Below are positions 27,701-35,865 of a stretch of 64,000 nt of DNA, one piece after another. The stretch comes from Palsa-295 sp963781105 (GTDB taxonomy: Bacteria > Acidobacteriota > Terriglobia > Acidiferrales > UBA7541). The stretch lies in the NCBI GenBank assembly GCA_963781105.1, contig CAWAED010000013.1, positions 186,001-250,000 on the forward strand, read 5' to 3'. How positions within the stretch are numbered: position 1 is the first letter of the stretch; each line of letters begins with the position of its first letter. The translations under genes were made by a program, and so were the position numbers. Below the pieces are notes generated by a model. It was given only the letters and a program-made list of their open reading frames with translations, was not told the DNA's origin and did no database searches.

Positions 27701-28438
27701 GGGATTGTTGGTCAGAATGCGAAACTCGTAGATGGAATCGAGATTGGGAATTGCTCCGGCGCCGGAGAATCCCAACTCTTGCACGAGTATTCCATTCAGT
27801 ATGAAGCCGTTTTCCGATTCACGCATGCCGTTCACCGATACCGCGCCGGAATCCAAGTCGCCCGATACTTGTGGCACCGCAAAGCCCGCGGATATGAACG
27901 GTCCCGCATACGCTCCAGTCATCTGCGAGGCTGTCTGCGCCACTCCCGGCTGCAATCCGAGCAAGTCCGTGTAGCTGCGCGTCACCAGTGGCACATCCGT
28001 CATCGATTTGCCGGTGATTACCTCGCCCATTTGCGTGCTCTCGGTGTCCACGTGGAGCGCCGAGGCGGAAACTTCCACCTTTTCGGAAGCTTCACCGATC
28101 TGCAGAGCAACGTCCACGACGAGCGCCTGATTGACGTCCAGCACCAGACCTGTCTGGCGGTAGGCCTTGAATCCCGTCTTCTGCACGTCAACAGTGTACT
28201 TACCTACGGGAAGCTCCGGGAAAGAGTAAAAACCTTGCGTGTTCGTGGTTTGCGAGAGGGCCACGGCCGTATCCACATTCGTAGCTGTCACGGTCGCGCC
28301 GGCCACTACTGCTCCGGTGGGGTCAGTGACCGTGCCGGAAATTGTTGCGGTGATGCCAGCCATCAGCCGGCCAGCCGGAAAAAGCGCGAGCGCAAATAGC
28401 AGAACGCCCAAACACCTGCCGATTCTCGAAATTCGCAT
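24737..28438 (-). CDS. Oar-like TonB-dependent receptor with carboxypeptidase-regulatory domain
   Basis: 1233-residue outer-membrane transporter. It has a signal peptide (LGVLLFALALFPAGRLMAG), then a carboxypeptidase-regulatory/Ig-like domain at residues about 28-110 (ATISGTVTDPTGAVVAGATV). A plug region follows (VPLVTRSYTDLLGLQPG) and a long beta-barrel rich in aromatic and Asn residues, ending in the outer-membrane signature GQLSLKLYF with terminal Phe. This architecture is abundant in Acidobacteriota. Its promoter and the 22-bp operator shared with iolB place it in the inositol regulon, so it probably imports an inositol-containing molecule too large for porins (inference). Confidence 0.93.
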   Translation of the reverse strand: MRISRIGRCLGVLLFALALFPAGRLMAGITATISGTVTDPTGAVVAGATVTATNVDTAVALSQTTNTQGFYSFPELPVGKYTVDVQKTGFKAYRQTGLVLDVNQALVVDVALQIGEASEKVEVSASALHVDTESTQMGEVITGKSMTDVPLVTRSYTDLLGLQPGVAQTASQMTGAYAGPFISAGFAVPQVSGDLDSGAVSVNGMRESENGFILNGILVQELGFSGAGAIPNLDSIYEFRILTNNPDAEYGNYSGGLINVVTKSGTNGYHGNLFEFLRNTDFDAANYFDQGQRSAYHQNQFGGTFGGPIKRDKVFFFADYQGNRVIQGQTEKINGAPSMATESGNLTAIANAPGSSLVGTTVNGTAWANQLTSQFASSTGQIVTVGERYYFPGCASTNPVTGCVLANAQLPTQAFNPISANLLQYILPANQPIDSTGTGTYLNNAEAINLTDNKFSGRVDANTSFGLLSAYYYFDRFNQISPYWPGNAPLYPGFGVDGKGQTHNVDLGATKTLSSSSVNEFRLGYFRLDTLFNQPQGGKGVTLASLGFASGANGAPGIVPLVPALEGVPEIDFNDFVIGVPSRPNGLIDNIYQVTDNYSRIVGTHSLKFGGQYHYDQLEEDLIDNVSNGNFFFGSNFNGQPSETGNDFVDFLLGAPSSYVQGQSYPSYGRNFYLGLYAQDSWRVKSNLTFNYGLRYDVSAPWKEKYNQIQTLIPGEQSVVFPGSPTGWVFPGDPHVPSTLAPTRWNNFAPRLGLAYSFGDHDGVLGKILGKSGTTSVRAGWGIFYSTFEGATDFNEIGDAPFGNYTGQNQPTFAAPFTNRAAGSSITNFFPVTQPPLHFSAKHPASGPPYDNLTEFFNAFGTIGSSPAFYNGNRLPYAEEYELSIEHQITSSDLLTLSYVGTQAHRLLSSESANPGSPSLCLQLAAEGAIAVGTTNTTCSPGNENLVYALAGGGFQPGTRLNFPGTTLPGGTPIVPFGNDSYFITAGASSYNSAQINYRHTSGRLQSLIGYTFSKSFDDSSGYGEQINPLNHRLSRGLSAFDSTHNFVASYNYSLPIDKLGGPTRLTHGWAISGITKFATGLPVTLVETDDQSLLGTGFGGPITLPVDTPDLVAPVVKENPRKTGGQYFSTASFAPSALGSEGDARRRFFHGPGINNWDFAVVKDTQITERVNLQFRGELFNLFNHTQFLTPSGITGFSVNTGGIATPTSASFGQVPGTLPGRIGQLSLKLYF

Positions 28439-28481
28439 CCCACCCCCCAGTTGTTGCGTGCATTCACCCGAATAGCAACAG

Positions 28482-28503
28482 AGCGATTTTCGTCTAACCG
28501 CTT
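28482..28503 (-). promoter_or_regulatory. Candidate LacI-type operator, copy 2 (TonB receptor)
   Basis: Exact 22-bp match, on the - strand, to 11903-11924. It starts 15 bp past the -10 box, over the early transcribed region, and 43 bp before the receptor start codon. The rest of the two promoter regions is unrelated, so the identity is not from a recent duplication. Confidence 0.7.
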
Positions 28504-28518
28504 ATCTTGTTGAACAGG

Positions 28519-28547
28519 CTTATAATGTAGCCTCAATTCTTTGTCAA
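28519..28547 (-). promoter_or_regulatory. Sigma-70-type promoter of the TonB receptor
   Basis: Read on the - strand: perfect -35 TTGACA (28547-28542), exactly 17 bp, then -10 TATAAG (28524-28519). About 80 bp upstream of the receptor start. The remaining bases 28548-28844 show no gene that can be supported. Confidence 0.75.
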
Positions 28548-28844
28548 GATGTTTCGCCGAACTTCGCCCGCGTTCCCTACCGCACCTTGAAGACAGCCTT
28601 GATGCCGCAGGACCACTCAAAATTCATATCCATCCGGCAAACCATCGCTGGAATTTGCGCACAACTCGCTCCATGCAGCGGGCGGGTACATCGCTGATAA
28701 CCGTTTAGAACACAGCTGAATTGGGGCCAATGCCGAATAAGCGTTGTCCTTCACACGCTTGGAGTCGGAAGGCGATAAAGAGGGCAAACGAATGTCTGTA
28801 TGCCACTTCAAAATCCACAATTGGGACACTTGCGTCGTGAAATC

Positions 28845-29525
28845 TCAGGCGCGACCGTCAGCGTCGTCCTTCAGCAATAGCACCAGCGGGTCCAAACCCA
28901 GCGCTCGATCCACCGAAATACTGGTACAGTTGTCCACGATCCAATCGGCGCCTGCAACCCGAAGTTCGGCGTCAGAGTGCGAAGTCCGCAGAGCGATGAC
29001 GCGCGCCCCCGCGGCCTTTCCCGAGCGCACCCCGGCTCCGGCGTCTTCGATGACTACGCAATCGCGGGCTGGGATGCCGAGCTTCGCCGCTCCCTTGAGG
29101 TACGGTTCAGGATCCGGCTTGCCGCGAGTGATGTCGCTCGATGTGACCAAGTGCTTCGGCAGCGGCAGGCCCGCGGCTCCGATGCGCACGATTGCGAGCG
29201 GACAGGTGCAAGAAGTGACGATCGTCCAGCGATCGGGCGGAAGCGCTTGCAGTAACTCAACGGCGCCGGGCAGCGCCTTCACGTCCTCCACATCCTCGAT
29301 CTCCCGCCGCTCGATTTCGCGGTTTTCGGCCTCGGCGTCGCCCTCGGGCAAGTATTCGCGAACGGTGGTAATGCTGGGCCGCCCGTGCGCCTTGTGCACC
29401 AGCTCATCAGGATCAAAACCATGCTTCACCGCCCAGTAGGTCCACACGCGAACCACCGCCGGCGTCGAATCGGCTAACACACCATCTAGATCAAAAAGAA
29501 CGCCACCGCAAGGAATACGAATCAT
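28845..29525 (-). CDS. HAD-superfamily hydrolase (beta-phosphoglucomutase-like phosphatase)
   Basis: 226-residue phosphatase. HAD motif I is VLFDLDGVLADST, motif II is WTIVTSCTC, motif III Lys is in TRGKPDPEPYLKGA, and motif IV is DCVVIEDAGAGVRSGKAAGA. The cap domain lies between motifs I and II. It resembles the small sugar-phosphate phosphatases (GPP/YfbT-like). It is not clearly linked to the inositol cluster, although it follows the TonB receptor promoter region on the same strand. Confidence 0.88.
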   Translation of the reverse strand: MIRIPCGGVLFDLDGVLADSTPAVVRVWTYWAVKHGFDPDELVHKAHGRPSITTVREYLPEGDAEAENREIERREIEDVEDVKALPGAVELLQALPPDRWTIVTSCTCPLAIVRIGAAGLPLPKHLVTSSDITRGKPDPEPYLKGAAKLGIPARDCVVIEDAGAGVRSGKAAGARVIALRTSHSDAELRVAGADWIVDNCTSISVDRALGLDPLVLLLKDDADGRA

Positions 29526-29615
29526 GCGGTATCATAGCAGCCTTCCGGGGAGATTCCCGCAACCCAGGCGGTCGGATTACAAGAGCGATCGGGACGAGCT
29601 CGGCCTCACCAGTCG

Positions 29616-30437
29616 CTAGTAAATGCGAATCGAACTGATCCGGTTGTTCCAGTTCTTGTTCGTATATGGACCGAGGCTCCAATTGCGCAAGTCCGAAATG
29701 CTCTTGCGAGTGGAAGCGTTCGGACCTCCGAAGTTTGCGTCGTTGTAGAACGTTATGGTTACGTTGCCGTAGATTTGAATCGAGGAAATCTGGTCGTTAA
29801 ATCCGGGCGGAACATTCAAGCTCGTGCCTTTCTCCTGACAGAAATAGTCCCCAGCGAAGTGCGCCTGCCGGAAGAAGCAGGCGCCGATGCGCGGCTGATC
29901 CGTGGGACGGTGGTGCCCACCGGAATTCCACCACCATGCGGGAGTGCCATTGTAAACGATGACGGTGAAACGGGCGCGGCATCCGCGATCCACCCAAATT
30001 CCATATCCATCGTTTCCCCACGACAGACCGCGCGTACAAGGATTGCTGCTTAACTGCTGGAGCAGATCCACTTGCGAGCGTGGATCGTTGATTTCGCAGT
30101 AGCGCCGGTGATTCTTGTTAGACTCGCAAGTCACCACGTACGAACCGGGGCGAGGCCCCGGTCCAATTGGTCCGGAATTGCTCAACTGAAAGACCGCCTT
30201 GCAACCGCGGTCTACCCACACGCCTCGACCGTCATAACCCCATGTTTGACCTTGCACGCACGGCGATTGGCTGTTTTGGTGCGCCAGCGTTACCCCTCCT
30301 TGCGTATCCGCCGGACAGTATTGCCGCGCTCCATCATTCGACGCGCAAGTGATCGTATTTTGCGCCGAGCAGCGCATGGGAACGGCCAATACCAAAACAA
30401 CAGCAACAGTCAAAGCGTATAGCCAACGCACACTCAT
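29616..30437 (-). CDS. Secreted DUF3011 repeat / beta-gamma-crystallin-like protein
   Basis: 273-residue exported protein with a signal peptide (LTVAVVLVLAVPMRCSAQ). Two DUF3011 units follow (residues about 27-85 and 98-155), each with a Cys-rich pattern: CASNDGARQYCPAD, then GVWVDRGCKAVF, repeated as CESNKNHRRYCEIND, then GIWVDRGCRARF. The C-terminal about 90 residues look like a beta-gamma-crystallin fold or I36-type inhibitor domain (two related strands ending ISSIQIYG and ISSIRIY). It probably binds or protects the cell surface. No catalytic residues are seen. Confidence 0.8.
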   Translation of the reverse strand: MSVRWLYALTVAVVLVLAVPMRCSAQNTITCASNDGARQYCPADTQGGVTLAHQNSQSPCVQGQTWGYDGRGVWVDRGCKAVFQLSNSGPIGPGPRPGSYVVTCESNKNHRRYCEINDPRSQVDLLQQLSSNPCTRGLSWGNDGYGIWVDRGCRARFTVIVYNGTPAWWWNSGGHHRPTDQPRIGACFFRQAHFAGDYFCQEKGTSLNVPPGFNDQISSIQIYGNVTITFYNDANFGGPNASTRKSISDLRNWSLGPYTNKNWNNRISSIRIY

Positions 30438-30527
30438 CCATTCGCTCCTTGAAGTTACAAACGCACAACGGCGTGCATCCGCCAGGTAATCTGCAGACCA
30501 GAATTCTTCCTCGTGTTAGATCAAGAC

Positions 30528-31442
30528 TTACTGATCATTCTTTGCGGCGTGGTAGCCAGCCTTCATCGCGTCGGCTTCGGACATATACTTGCCGCTCTTT
30601 GTTTTTCCGTAATACCGCGTTCCCTCTTTGTGATACACGCCTGAATCCGTGTTCACCCAGACCATTCCGCTACCTGAAGGCGGCGGAGTCTTCGAGGCGC
30701 TGGACGCAGGCGCTGACTTTACGGGCTTGGCTGGAGCTGCTGCGGGAGCTGGAGCAGATGAACTTGCAGCCGACGTAGGCGTGGCTGCCGCCGGAGCGGA
30801 GGTAGACGCTGAGGTCGAACTTGGACTCGAACCAGACGATACCGCGCTCGTCTTCGTGCTGCGGCTTTTCTTTGCCAGTGCGGTTGACGAATCGGCTGCT
30901 GCGGGACTCTTGGAAGAATCCGCAGATGCCGGTTGCGCGCTGGCGTCCGCCGAAGTTTTCTTCGAGCGCGACTTCTTCGAACCCGTGGAGCTATCCGAGG
31001 CGCTGGTTGACGCCGTGCCAGCGTCACCCGATGCGGATTTCGCGGACTTCGACGAAGGCGTTTTCTTGGTGCTGCCAGTACCGCTCGCGGAGCCGGAGCT
31101 GGCCGAGGTGTCCGTCGCCGCGGATTTCGATGATTTGGATTTCTTCGACTTGCTGGCGGAGGTTCCGCTGCTAGAATCCGCAGTATCCTTGGCAGAGGAA
31201 TCCGTCGCAGCCGTCTTCGTTTTGGATTTGCTCGTGGAAGTGCCGGAGCTCCCTGAGGAAGTGTCTGTCGCGCTCGCGTCGGAGCTGGGGGACGTTTTTT
31301 TGGTTTTCTTCTTGCTGGTGGTGCTGTTAGCGCTGGCATCCGATTGTTGATCCTGCGCCTTTAAGGGCGCAACAAACAGCACCATGGCCGCCAATGCGAG
31401 CCACGCCAAGGATGCTGCCGCCCTGAGCCAAAGTTTTTTCAT
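30528..31442 (-). CDS. Secreted Ser/Ala/Lys-rich low-complexity protein
   Basis: 304 residues. A signal peptide (SLAWLALAAMVLFVAPLKAQ) is followed by about 210 residues composed mainly of Ser, Ala, Thr and Lys, with repeated SKSKK and SSxS blocks, which should be intrinsically disordered and strongly basic. The last about 50 residues form a compact conserved-looking module (VWVNTDSGVYHKEGTRYYGK then YMSEADAMKAGYHAA) typical of acidobacterial exported proteins. It may be a surface or cell-wall-binding polycation. The opposite strand contains a long Ala/Glu-rich open frame that is an artefact of this composition. Confidence 0.75.
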   Translation of the reverse strand: MKKLWLRAAASLAWLALAAMVLFVAPLKAQDQQSDASANSTTSKKKTKKTSPSSDASATDTSSGSSGTSTSKSKTKTAATDSSAKDTADSSSGTSASKSKKSKSSKSAATDTSASSGSASGTGSTKKTPSSKSAKSASGDAGTASTSASDSSTGSKKSRSKKTSADASAQPASADSSKSPAAADSSTALAKKSRSTKTSAVSSGSSPSSTSASTSAPAAATPTSAASSSAPAPAAAPAKPVKSAPASSASKTPPPSGSGMVWVNTDSGVYHKEGTRYYGKTKSGKYMSEADAMKAGYHAAKNDQ

Positions 31443-31718
31443 GATCGATCTCCCTATTGGAATCGCAGTCTCGAGAAGGCGCCCGCGCCACGACAGGTAC
31501 GGTGAGTCGCTTTAGCTGAGAAGCCGAGATATGCCGGCTTCGCAAATGTGGAAGATCTGGCTGCTCCGCGAGTAAGACGCCCTTCACCCCGATGCTTGTG
31601 CCGCGAGGGCCCTGAATCGGCGGGATTGTACTTCGCGGAACAGATGAATTCAACTTTCCCGCACGCGTTCTTGGTATCTCCTGCTTATGTGCATCTCGAT
31701 CCGTGCGGATGATCCGGT

Positions 31719-31746
31719 TTGACTGGCAGGCGTCGCGGGATATAAC
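31719..31746 (+). promoter_or_regulatory. Promoter of the ROK kinase
   Basis: TTGACT (31719-31724), a 16-bp spacer and TATAAC (31741-31746), 27 bp before the start codon. This is the only notable content of the 331-bp gap 31443-31773. Confidence 0.55.
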
Positions 31747-31773
31747 TTCGAATGAGCGATCAAAGGAGCGTCA

Positions 31774-32505
31774 ATGACGACCAAGACTGCCGCCGCGCAA
31801 GAGCACATAGTGCTGGTGATTGATGTGGGCGGAACACACGTCAAATTGTTGATGACCGGGCAGAAGGAACCAACAATGATCAATTCCGGTCCGGACATAA
31901 CGGCGAGCAAAGTGGCGCGCCTAGTGAAGAAGGCGACGCACGGCTGGAAGTATGACTGCATTTCGATTGGATACCCCGGTCCCGTCATCAACGGGCATCC
32001 GCTGCGCGAACCACACAACCTCGGCGGCGGTTGGATGGGATTCGATTTTCGCAGGGCCTTTGGCTGTCCCGTCAAAATTATCAATGATGCCAGCATGCAG
32101 GCCCTCGGTAGCTACAGAGGCGGCCGCATGCTGTTTCTGGGGCTGGGAACTGGGTTGGGATCCGCGATGATCGTCAACGGCATGCTCGAACCAATGGAAT
32201 TGGCGCACCTATCTTACAAGCACGGCAAGACGTATGAGGATTACCTTGGTATCCGTGGTCTCGAAAAATTGGGCAAGAAAAGGTGGCGCCGCCAGGTTTT
32301 CAAAATCACTGAAAAACTGAAGGCGGCGCTGGAAGCCGATTATGTAGTGCTGGGCGGAGGAAACGTTAAGAAACTGAAAGAGCTGCCGCCAGGCACACGG
32401 ATGGGCAGCAACGAAAATGCGTTTGTGGGTGGCTTCCGCCTATGGCAAAACGAAGTCGGCGCGAAGGCGAGCGCGGTGAAGCGCGAGAACCCGTCAAAGA
32501 AATGA
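31774..32505 (+). CDS. ppgK: ROK-family sugar kinase, polyphosphate-glucokinase-like
   Basis: 243-residue kinase phosphorylating glucose, probably with polyphosphate or ATP. Phosphate-1 motif VLVIDVGGTHVKLLMTG, a sugar-binding stretch CISIGYPGPVINGHPL, and NDASMQALGSYRGGR containing the Asn-Asp of the active site. The phosphate-2 motif is LFLGLGTGLGSAMIVNG. The length and compact N-terminus fit polyphosphate glucokinases better than ROK repressors, as no DNA-binding domain is present. A good AAAGGAG site precedes the ATG. Confidence 0.8.
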   Translation: MTTKTAAAQEHIVLVIDVGGTHVKLLMTGQKEPTMINSGPDITASKVARLVKKATHGWKYDCISIGYPGPVINGHPLREPHNLGGGWMGFDFRRAFGCPVKIINDASMQALGSYRGGRMLFLGLGTGLGSAMIVNGMLEPMELAHLSYKHGKTYEDYLGIRGLEKLGKKRWRRQVFKITEKLKAALEADYVVLGGGNVKKLKELPPGTRMGSNENAFVGGFRLWQNEVGAKASAVKRENPSKK

Positions 32506-32567
32506 CCTGAACGCCGGCTTCCTCTTTTCACAAGTTGTAAAACCGCGATCTAGTGGGACGTACGACG

Positions 32568-34136
32568 CTACTGTTGCGGTGGAGCGCTGGGCCCGCCGAT
32601 TTTCGTGCCGATCACTTCGCCGGAAATGATAATTTCTACGCGGCGATTCTGCTGCCTGCCCATCGCGGTGTCGTTGCTCGCAACCGGATTCGATTTGCCG
32701 AAGCCAGTCGCCGTTATGGAAGTCGGATCTAGTCCCTGTTGGACCAGATAACCCCGTACGGCGCCGGCGCGTTGCTCGGAAAGAGCCTGGTTGAAAGCGT
32801 CGCTGCCGACACTATCCGTGTACCCTTCCACCGATAAATGCAGGCCAGGGTGAGCCAGCACGATACCCGAGAATTTTGCCAGAGCCTCACGCGCAGGTGG
32901 CTGCAAGTCATACTTGCCGAACGCGAACAACACGTCGGCCATGTTCACTTGCAGGCCGCGTGGCGTATCCGTTGTCGGCAATATGCGATTGAACTGCGCA
33001 AGCAGCGCGGCGCGTAGCGCCTGCTTATCGGCCTCGGCCTTCGCTGCGGCATCCTGCGCCGACTTGGCTTGCTGCTGAGCCGCTAACGCCGCTGCATCGG
33101 CCTGCTGCTTAGCCGCATCCGCCTGCGCGCGCGCAGCATCCGCCTCGGCGCGCGCTTGCGCTTCCCGAGCGGCATCGCGCTCCGCCTGCAGCTTCTGCAA
33201 TTCGGCTTGCTGGCGCGCGGCTTCTTCTTCCTTTTGCCTCGCGTTGGCCGCATCCGTAGCGGCTTGTTGCGCCGCGCGTTCCGCCGCCGCTTTCTGATCT
33301 GCGGCGCGCTTCAGCGCAATCAAACGCGCATCGGCAGCCGTTTGTACCGCGTCGCGAGCCGCGGCAATCACTTCTTTTTTGTTGGCTTTGCGATTGAGTA
33401 ACGCTTCCGCTTGATTCAAGGACGCTAGAGCTTTCTGATAAGCATCGGGCGCAAGCGTATCCGCTCCGCCGGTTTGCGCTATTGCGACGGCGTTGCGCGC
33501 TTCGTAAACCTCCAGCGGAATTTTCGGAGAAAGGCTCGTGACGGATTCGCGCGCCTTAGACATGTCGTAGGTGTACTGCCCGCGCTGCAGCAACTCGTAA
33601 TTCGCCGTCACCTGTTCGAATGTCCCAGCCGTATCGGAGCGCACGATATTTTCCATAACGACCACGTCGCTCGGCATATTCACCGCGAAGTAAGGCTCCG
33701 CCGTCACAATCATGCCAAACGATTGCAAATTGGTAGTCGCCGTCAGCTTGCTCTTGTTGCCGTCCAGCAGCACTTCGCCGAGGTTGTTGGGCTTGCCCTC
33801 CGGAGTGATGGCCCACAATACGTACGTCAAATACTCATTCCCAAACGTCTGCGCGGGCTGCATGTTCCGGAAATTCGCGTTCACAATGATCGAACCCTGC
33901 TTGCTGTCCACCTTGGCATCGCCCTTGGCCAGCGGCATCAACGGCGTGCCGCGAAAATCCACCATGGTCGAGCCGCTGCGATGCTGGTAGCTGATCGCGG
34001 TGACGGTCTTCCCCACCATCGTGACGTGGTAGATGGATTGATCCGGCTGCTGTGCCGTGGCGGATTGCTGTTGCGCTCCGAGCCTCGCAGCGAAAATCAG
34101 AAACACAATGCTCAAAACGAGAAATGCCCTTTTCAT
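32568..34136 (-). CDS. OmpA-family outer-membrane protein with long coiled coil
   Basis: 522 residues: a signal peptide (LVLSIVFLIFAARLGAQ), an N-terminal beta-rich domain (residues about 30-210), an Ala/Glu/Gln/Lys coiled coil (about 235-375, repeated AAAERAAQQAATDAANA type heptads), and a C-terminal OmpA peptidoglycan-binding domain (LHLSVEGYTDSVGSDAFNQA, then RRVEIIISG). It should tether the outer membrane or an envelope structure to peptidoglycan, with the coiled coil spanning the periplasm. Related OmpA-coiled-coil proteins are common in this phylum. Confidence 0.85.
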   Translation of the reverse strand: MKRAFLVLSIVFLIFAARLGAQQQSATAQQPDQSIYHVTMVGKTVTAISYQHRSGSTMVDFRGTPLMPLAKGDAKVDSKQGSIIVNANFRNMQPAQTFGNEYLTYVLWAITPEGKPNNLGEVLLDGNKSKLTATTNLQSFGMIVTAEPYFAVNMPSDVVVMENIVRSDTAGTFEQVTANYELLQRGQYTYDMSKARESVTSLSPKIPLEVYEARNAVAIAQTGGADTLAPDAYQKALASLNQAEALLNRKANKKEVIAAARDAVQTAADARLIALKRAADQKAAAERAAQQAATDAANARQKEEEAARQQAELQKLQAERDAAREAQARAEADAARAQADAAKQQADAAALAAQQQAKSAQDAAAKAEADKQALRAALLAQFNRILPTTDTPRGLQVNMADVLFAFGKYDLQPPAREALAKFSGIVLAHPGLHLSVEGYTDSVGSDAFNQALSEQRAGAVRGYLVQQGLDPTSITATGFGKSNPVASNDTAMGRQQNRRVEIIISGEVIGTKIGGPSAPPQQ

Positions 34137-34345
34137 GGCCTAAACGCTCCTCAGTAAAATGCCGTCGTCGCTTCCAGGCTGTGTCGGACGCAAGACATAC
34201 CTGGACCGTTGTCGCGTTCGCGCTTTTCCCCGATTTGGGCAAGAGTGTACCAAAATCTCCACGCAGCTTCCGCAACTTCCCTCGATTGAAATTTATTGGC
34301 GTCGCTCTCGATTTTTCCGCGCATGACCATGTAGGATATCTAGTG

Positions 34346-35767
34346 ATGATCCAACGAGCTTTCCTGGTAGTGTCGTTTCTGCTGTTTTTTGTGCCGTCGG
34401 GACTCTGGGCTTGCACATGCTCAAACGAACCTCCGGGCAAATGTCCGGCGCTGCAGCCGGACGATGTGGTGTTCCTCGGAACCGTGACCGATGTCGCGAA
34501 TGTCCCACCAGCCCCTGCCGACGCCAACGCGACTGACAGCGCCAACGCAACCGGCATTCAAAGCAGCACTCCCATCACTCGCTACCGGTTTCACATTGAC
34601 GAAAAATTCGCCGGCCCGAACACTCCGGATGTTGACGTCTTTTCCGGCGGTGACGACGGCGACTGCGCTTACAACTTCAAAAAGGGCGAGCAGTACATCG
34701 TTTTCACCCAGCAGGAAACGGAAGGCCGGCTGTTTGCCGTAATCTGCAGCGGAACCCGGCCAGCAAGCGACGGTCGTGCGCTGCTGCCGCAATTGCGCGC
34801 CATGCGTGACCATGACCAAGTCGCGTCCGTCTTCGGCGTGCTGCGCCGCTCGGATCCTCCGCTTCTGGCCCCCACAGACGACCCGGAGGACCCGCTCCCG
34901 CACATCAAACTAAAGTTGCGCTCCAAAGACGACCGCTTCGCAACCAGCACCGGCCCCGACGGGGTTTATTCCTTCTACGACGTGCATGCGGGCGAGTATC
35001 GCTATACGGCCGACCTGCCCGCGCGCTTTGAATTCACGCAAAAAACGCTGAAGGGCGCCTTGCCTCCCTTCCGAATTCCCAATGGCGCGTGCTACGAATA
35101 CAACGTCAACGCGTTGCCCACCGGGAAAATTCACGGCAGCGTGCTGGGTCCCAACGGTAAGCCTCTGAAGCTAGCGTCCGTCGAACTCTATCGCGCGGAC
35201 CGCTTCGACGCATCGCGGCCGGGCCTCTGGAGCTTTCAGGGAGATAGCGGTAAATTCGAGTTCGATCACATTGGTCCCGGCGAATATTTGCTCGTCTTCA
35301 ACCGCATGAATCGTCAGGATCCGAATACGCCGTTCCCACGCACGTTCTATCCCGGCACAGCTGACCAATCCGAAGCCAGAATCATAAAGATGAAAGATGG
35401 CGAGCAACTGTTGAACGTGAATATCGGACTCAAAGATAGCTTTCCCACACGGACGGTCAAAGTTCACCTCAAATGGGAGGGCGGGCGCCCTCCGGGCGAG
35501 GTGACCATCATGGCCAAAGCCGAACAGGGCGACAATCCCGCCGCGAAAAATCTGGGCGAAGGCATATACGAATTCACGCTGCTCGACTCAACGCGCTACA
35601 CGATTTCCGCCTGGGAAGACCTCGACCCTCAGCGTCACAGCCAGCGCCACGGTGAAACCAGCTGTACGATTCCGGCGCGAATCGTTTCGGACACGAACAC
35701 CGTGGATGGCGCTGACGCCGACACCGGCGAGATCACCTTGACCTTCGTAAGCCCGCCTTGCAACTAG
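34346..35767 (+). CDS. Secreted protein with TIMP-like N-terminal and carboxypeptidase-regulatory domains
   Basis: 473 residues from the ATG at 34346; the frame stays open upstream only because of codon bias. Signal peptide AFLVVSFLLFFVPSGLWA is followed directly by CTCSNEPPGKCPALQ, the Cys-x-Cys start of netrin/TIMP-like domains (CTC motif, later CAYNFKKGEQYIVF). The second half contains beta-sandwich units with GPDGVYSFYDVHAGEY and GKFEFDHIGPGEYLLVFN, the carboxypeptidase-regulatory pattern. It may inhibit or scaffold extracellular enzymes. Not linked to an obvious partner except the neighbouring peptidases. Confidence 0.7.
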   Translation: MIQRAFLVVSFLLFFVPSGLWACTCSNEPPGKCPALQPDDVVFLGTVTDVANVPPAPADANATDSANATGIQSSTPITRYRFHIDEKFAGPNTPDVDVFSGGDDGDCAYNFKKGEQYIVFTQQETEGRLFAVICSGTRPASDGRALLPQLRAMRDHDQVASVFGVLRRSDPPLLAPTDDPEDPLPHIKLKLRSKDDRFATSTGPDGVYSFYDVHAGEYRYTADLPARFEFTQKTLKGALPPFRIPNGACYEYNVNALPTGKIHGSVLGPNGKPLKLASVELYRADRFDASRPGLWSFQGDSGKFEFDHIGPGEYLLVFNRMNRQDPNTPFPRTFYPGTADQSEARIIKMKDGEQLLNVNIGLKDSFPTRTVKVHLKWEGGRPPGEVTIMAKAEQGDNPAAKNLGEGIYEFTLLDSTRYTISAWEDLDPQRHSQRHGETSCTIPARIVSDTNTVDGADADTGEITLTFVSPPCN

Positions 35768-35865
35768 TCACGATTTGTTTTCCCTTGCGTTTGACTTGCC
35801 GTTCGACGGCTGCGAGAATCCCTCGGCGATAATTGGGGCGTCGATTCACAGCGATCGGAGCGCAA

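Noticed and set aside
28617..28829. 70-codon - strand frame upstream of the TonB receptor promoter
   Set aside because: No ribosome binding site or family; it lies in the divergent-looking regulatory gap.
30649..31350. 233-codon Ala/Glu/Asp/Leu-rich open frame on the + strand
   Set aside because: Antisense of the Ser/Ala/Lys low-complexity gene, which has a signal peptide and a conserved C-terminal module.
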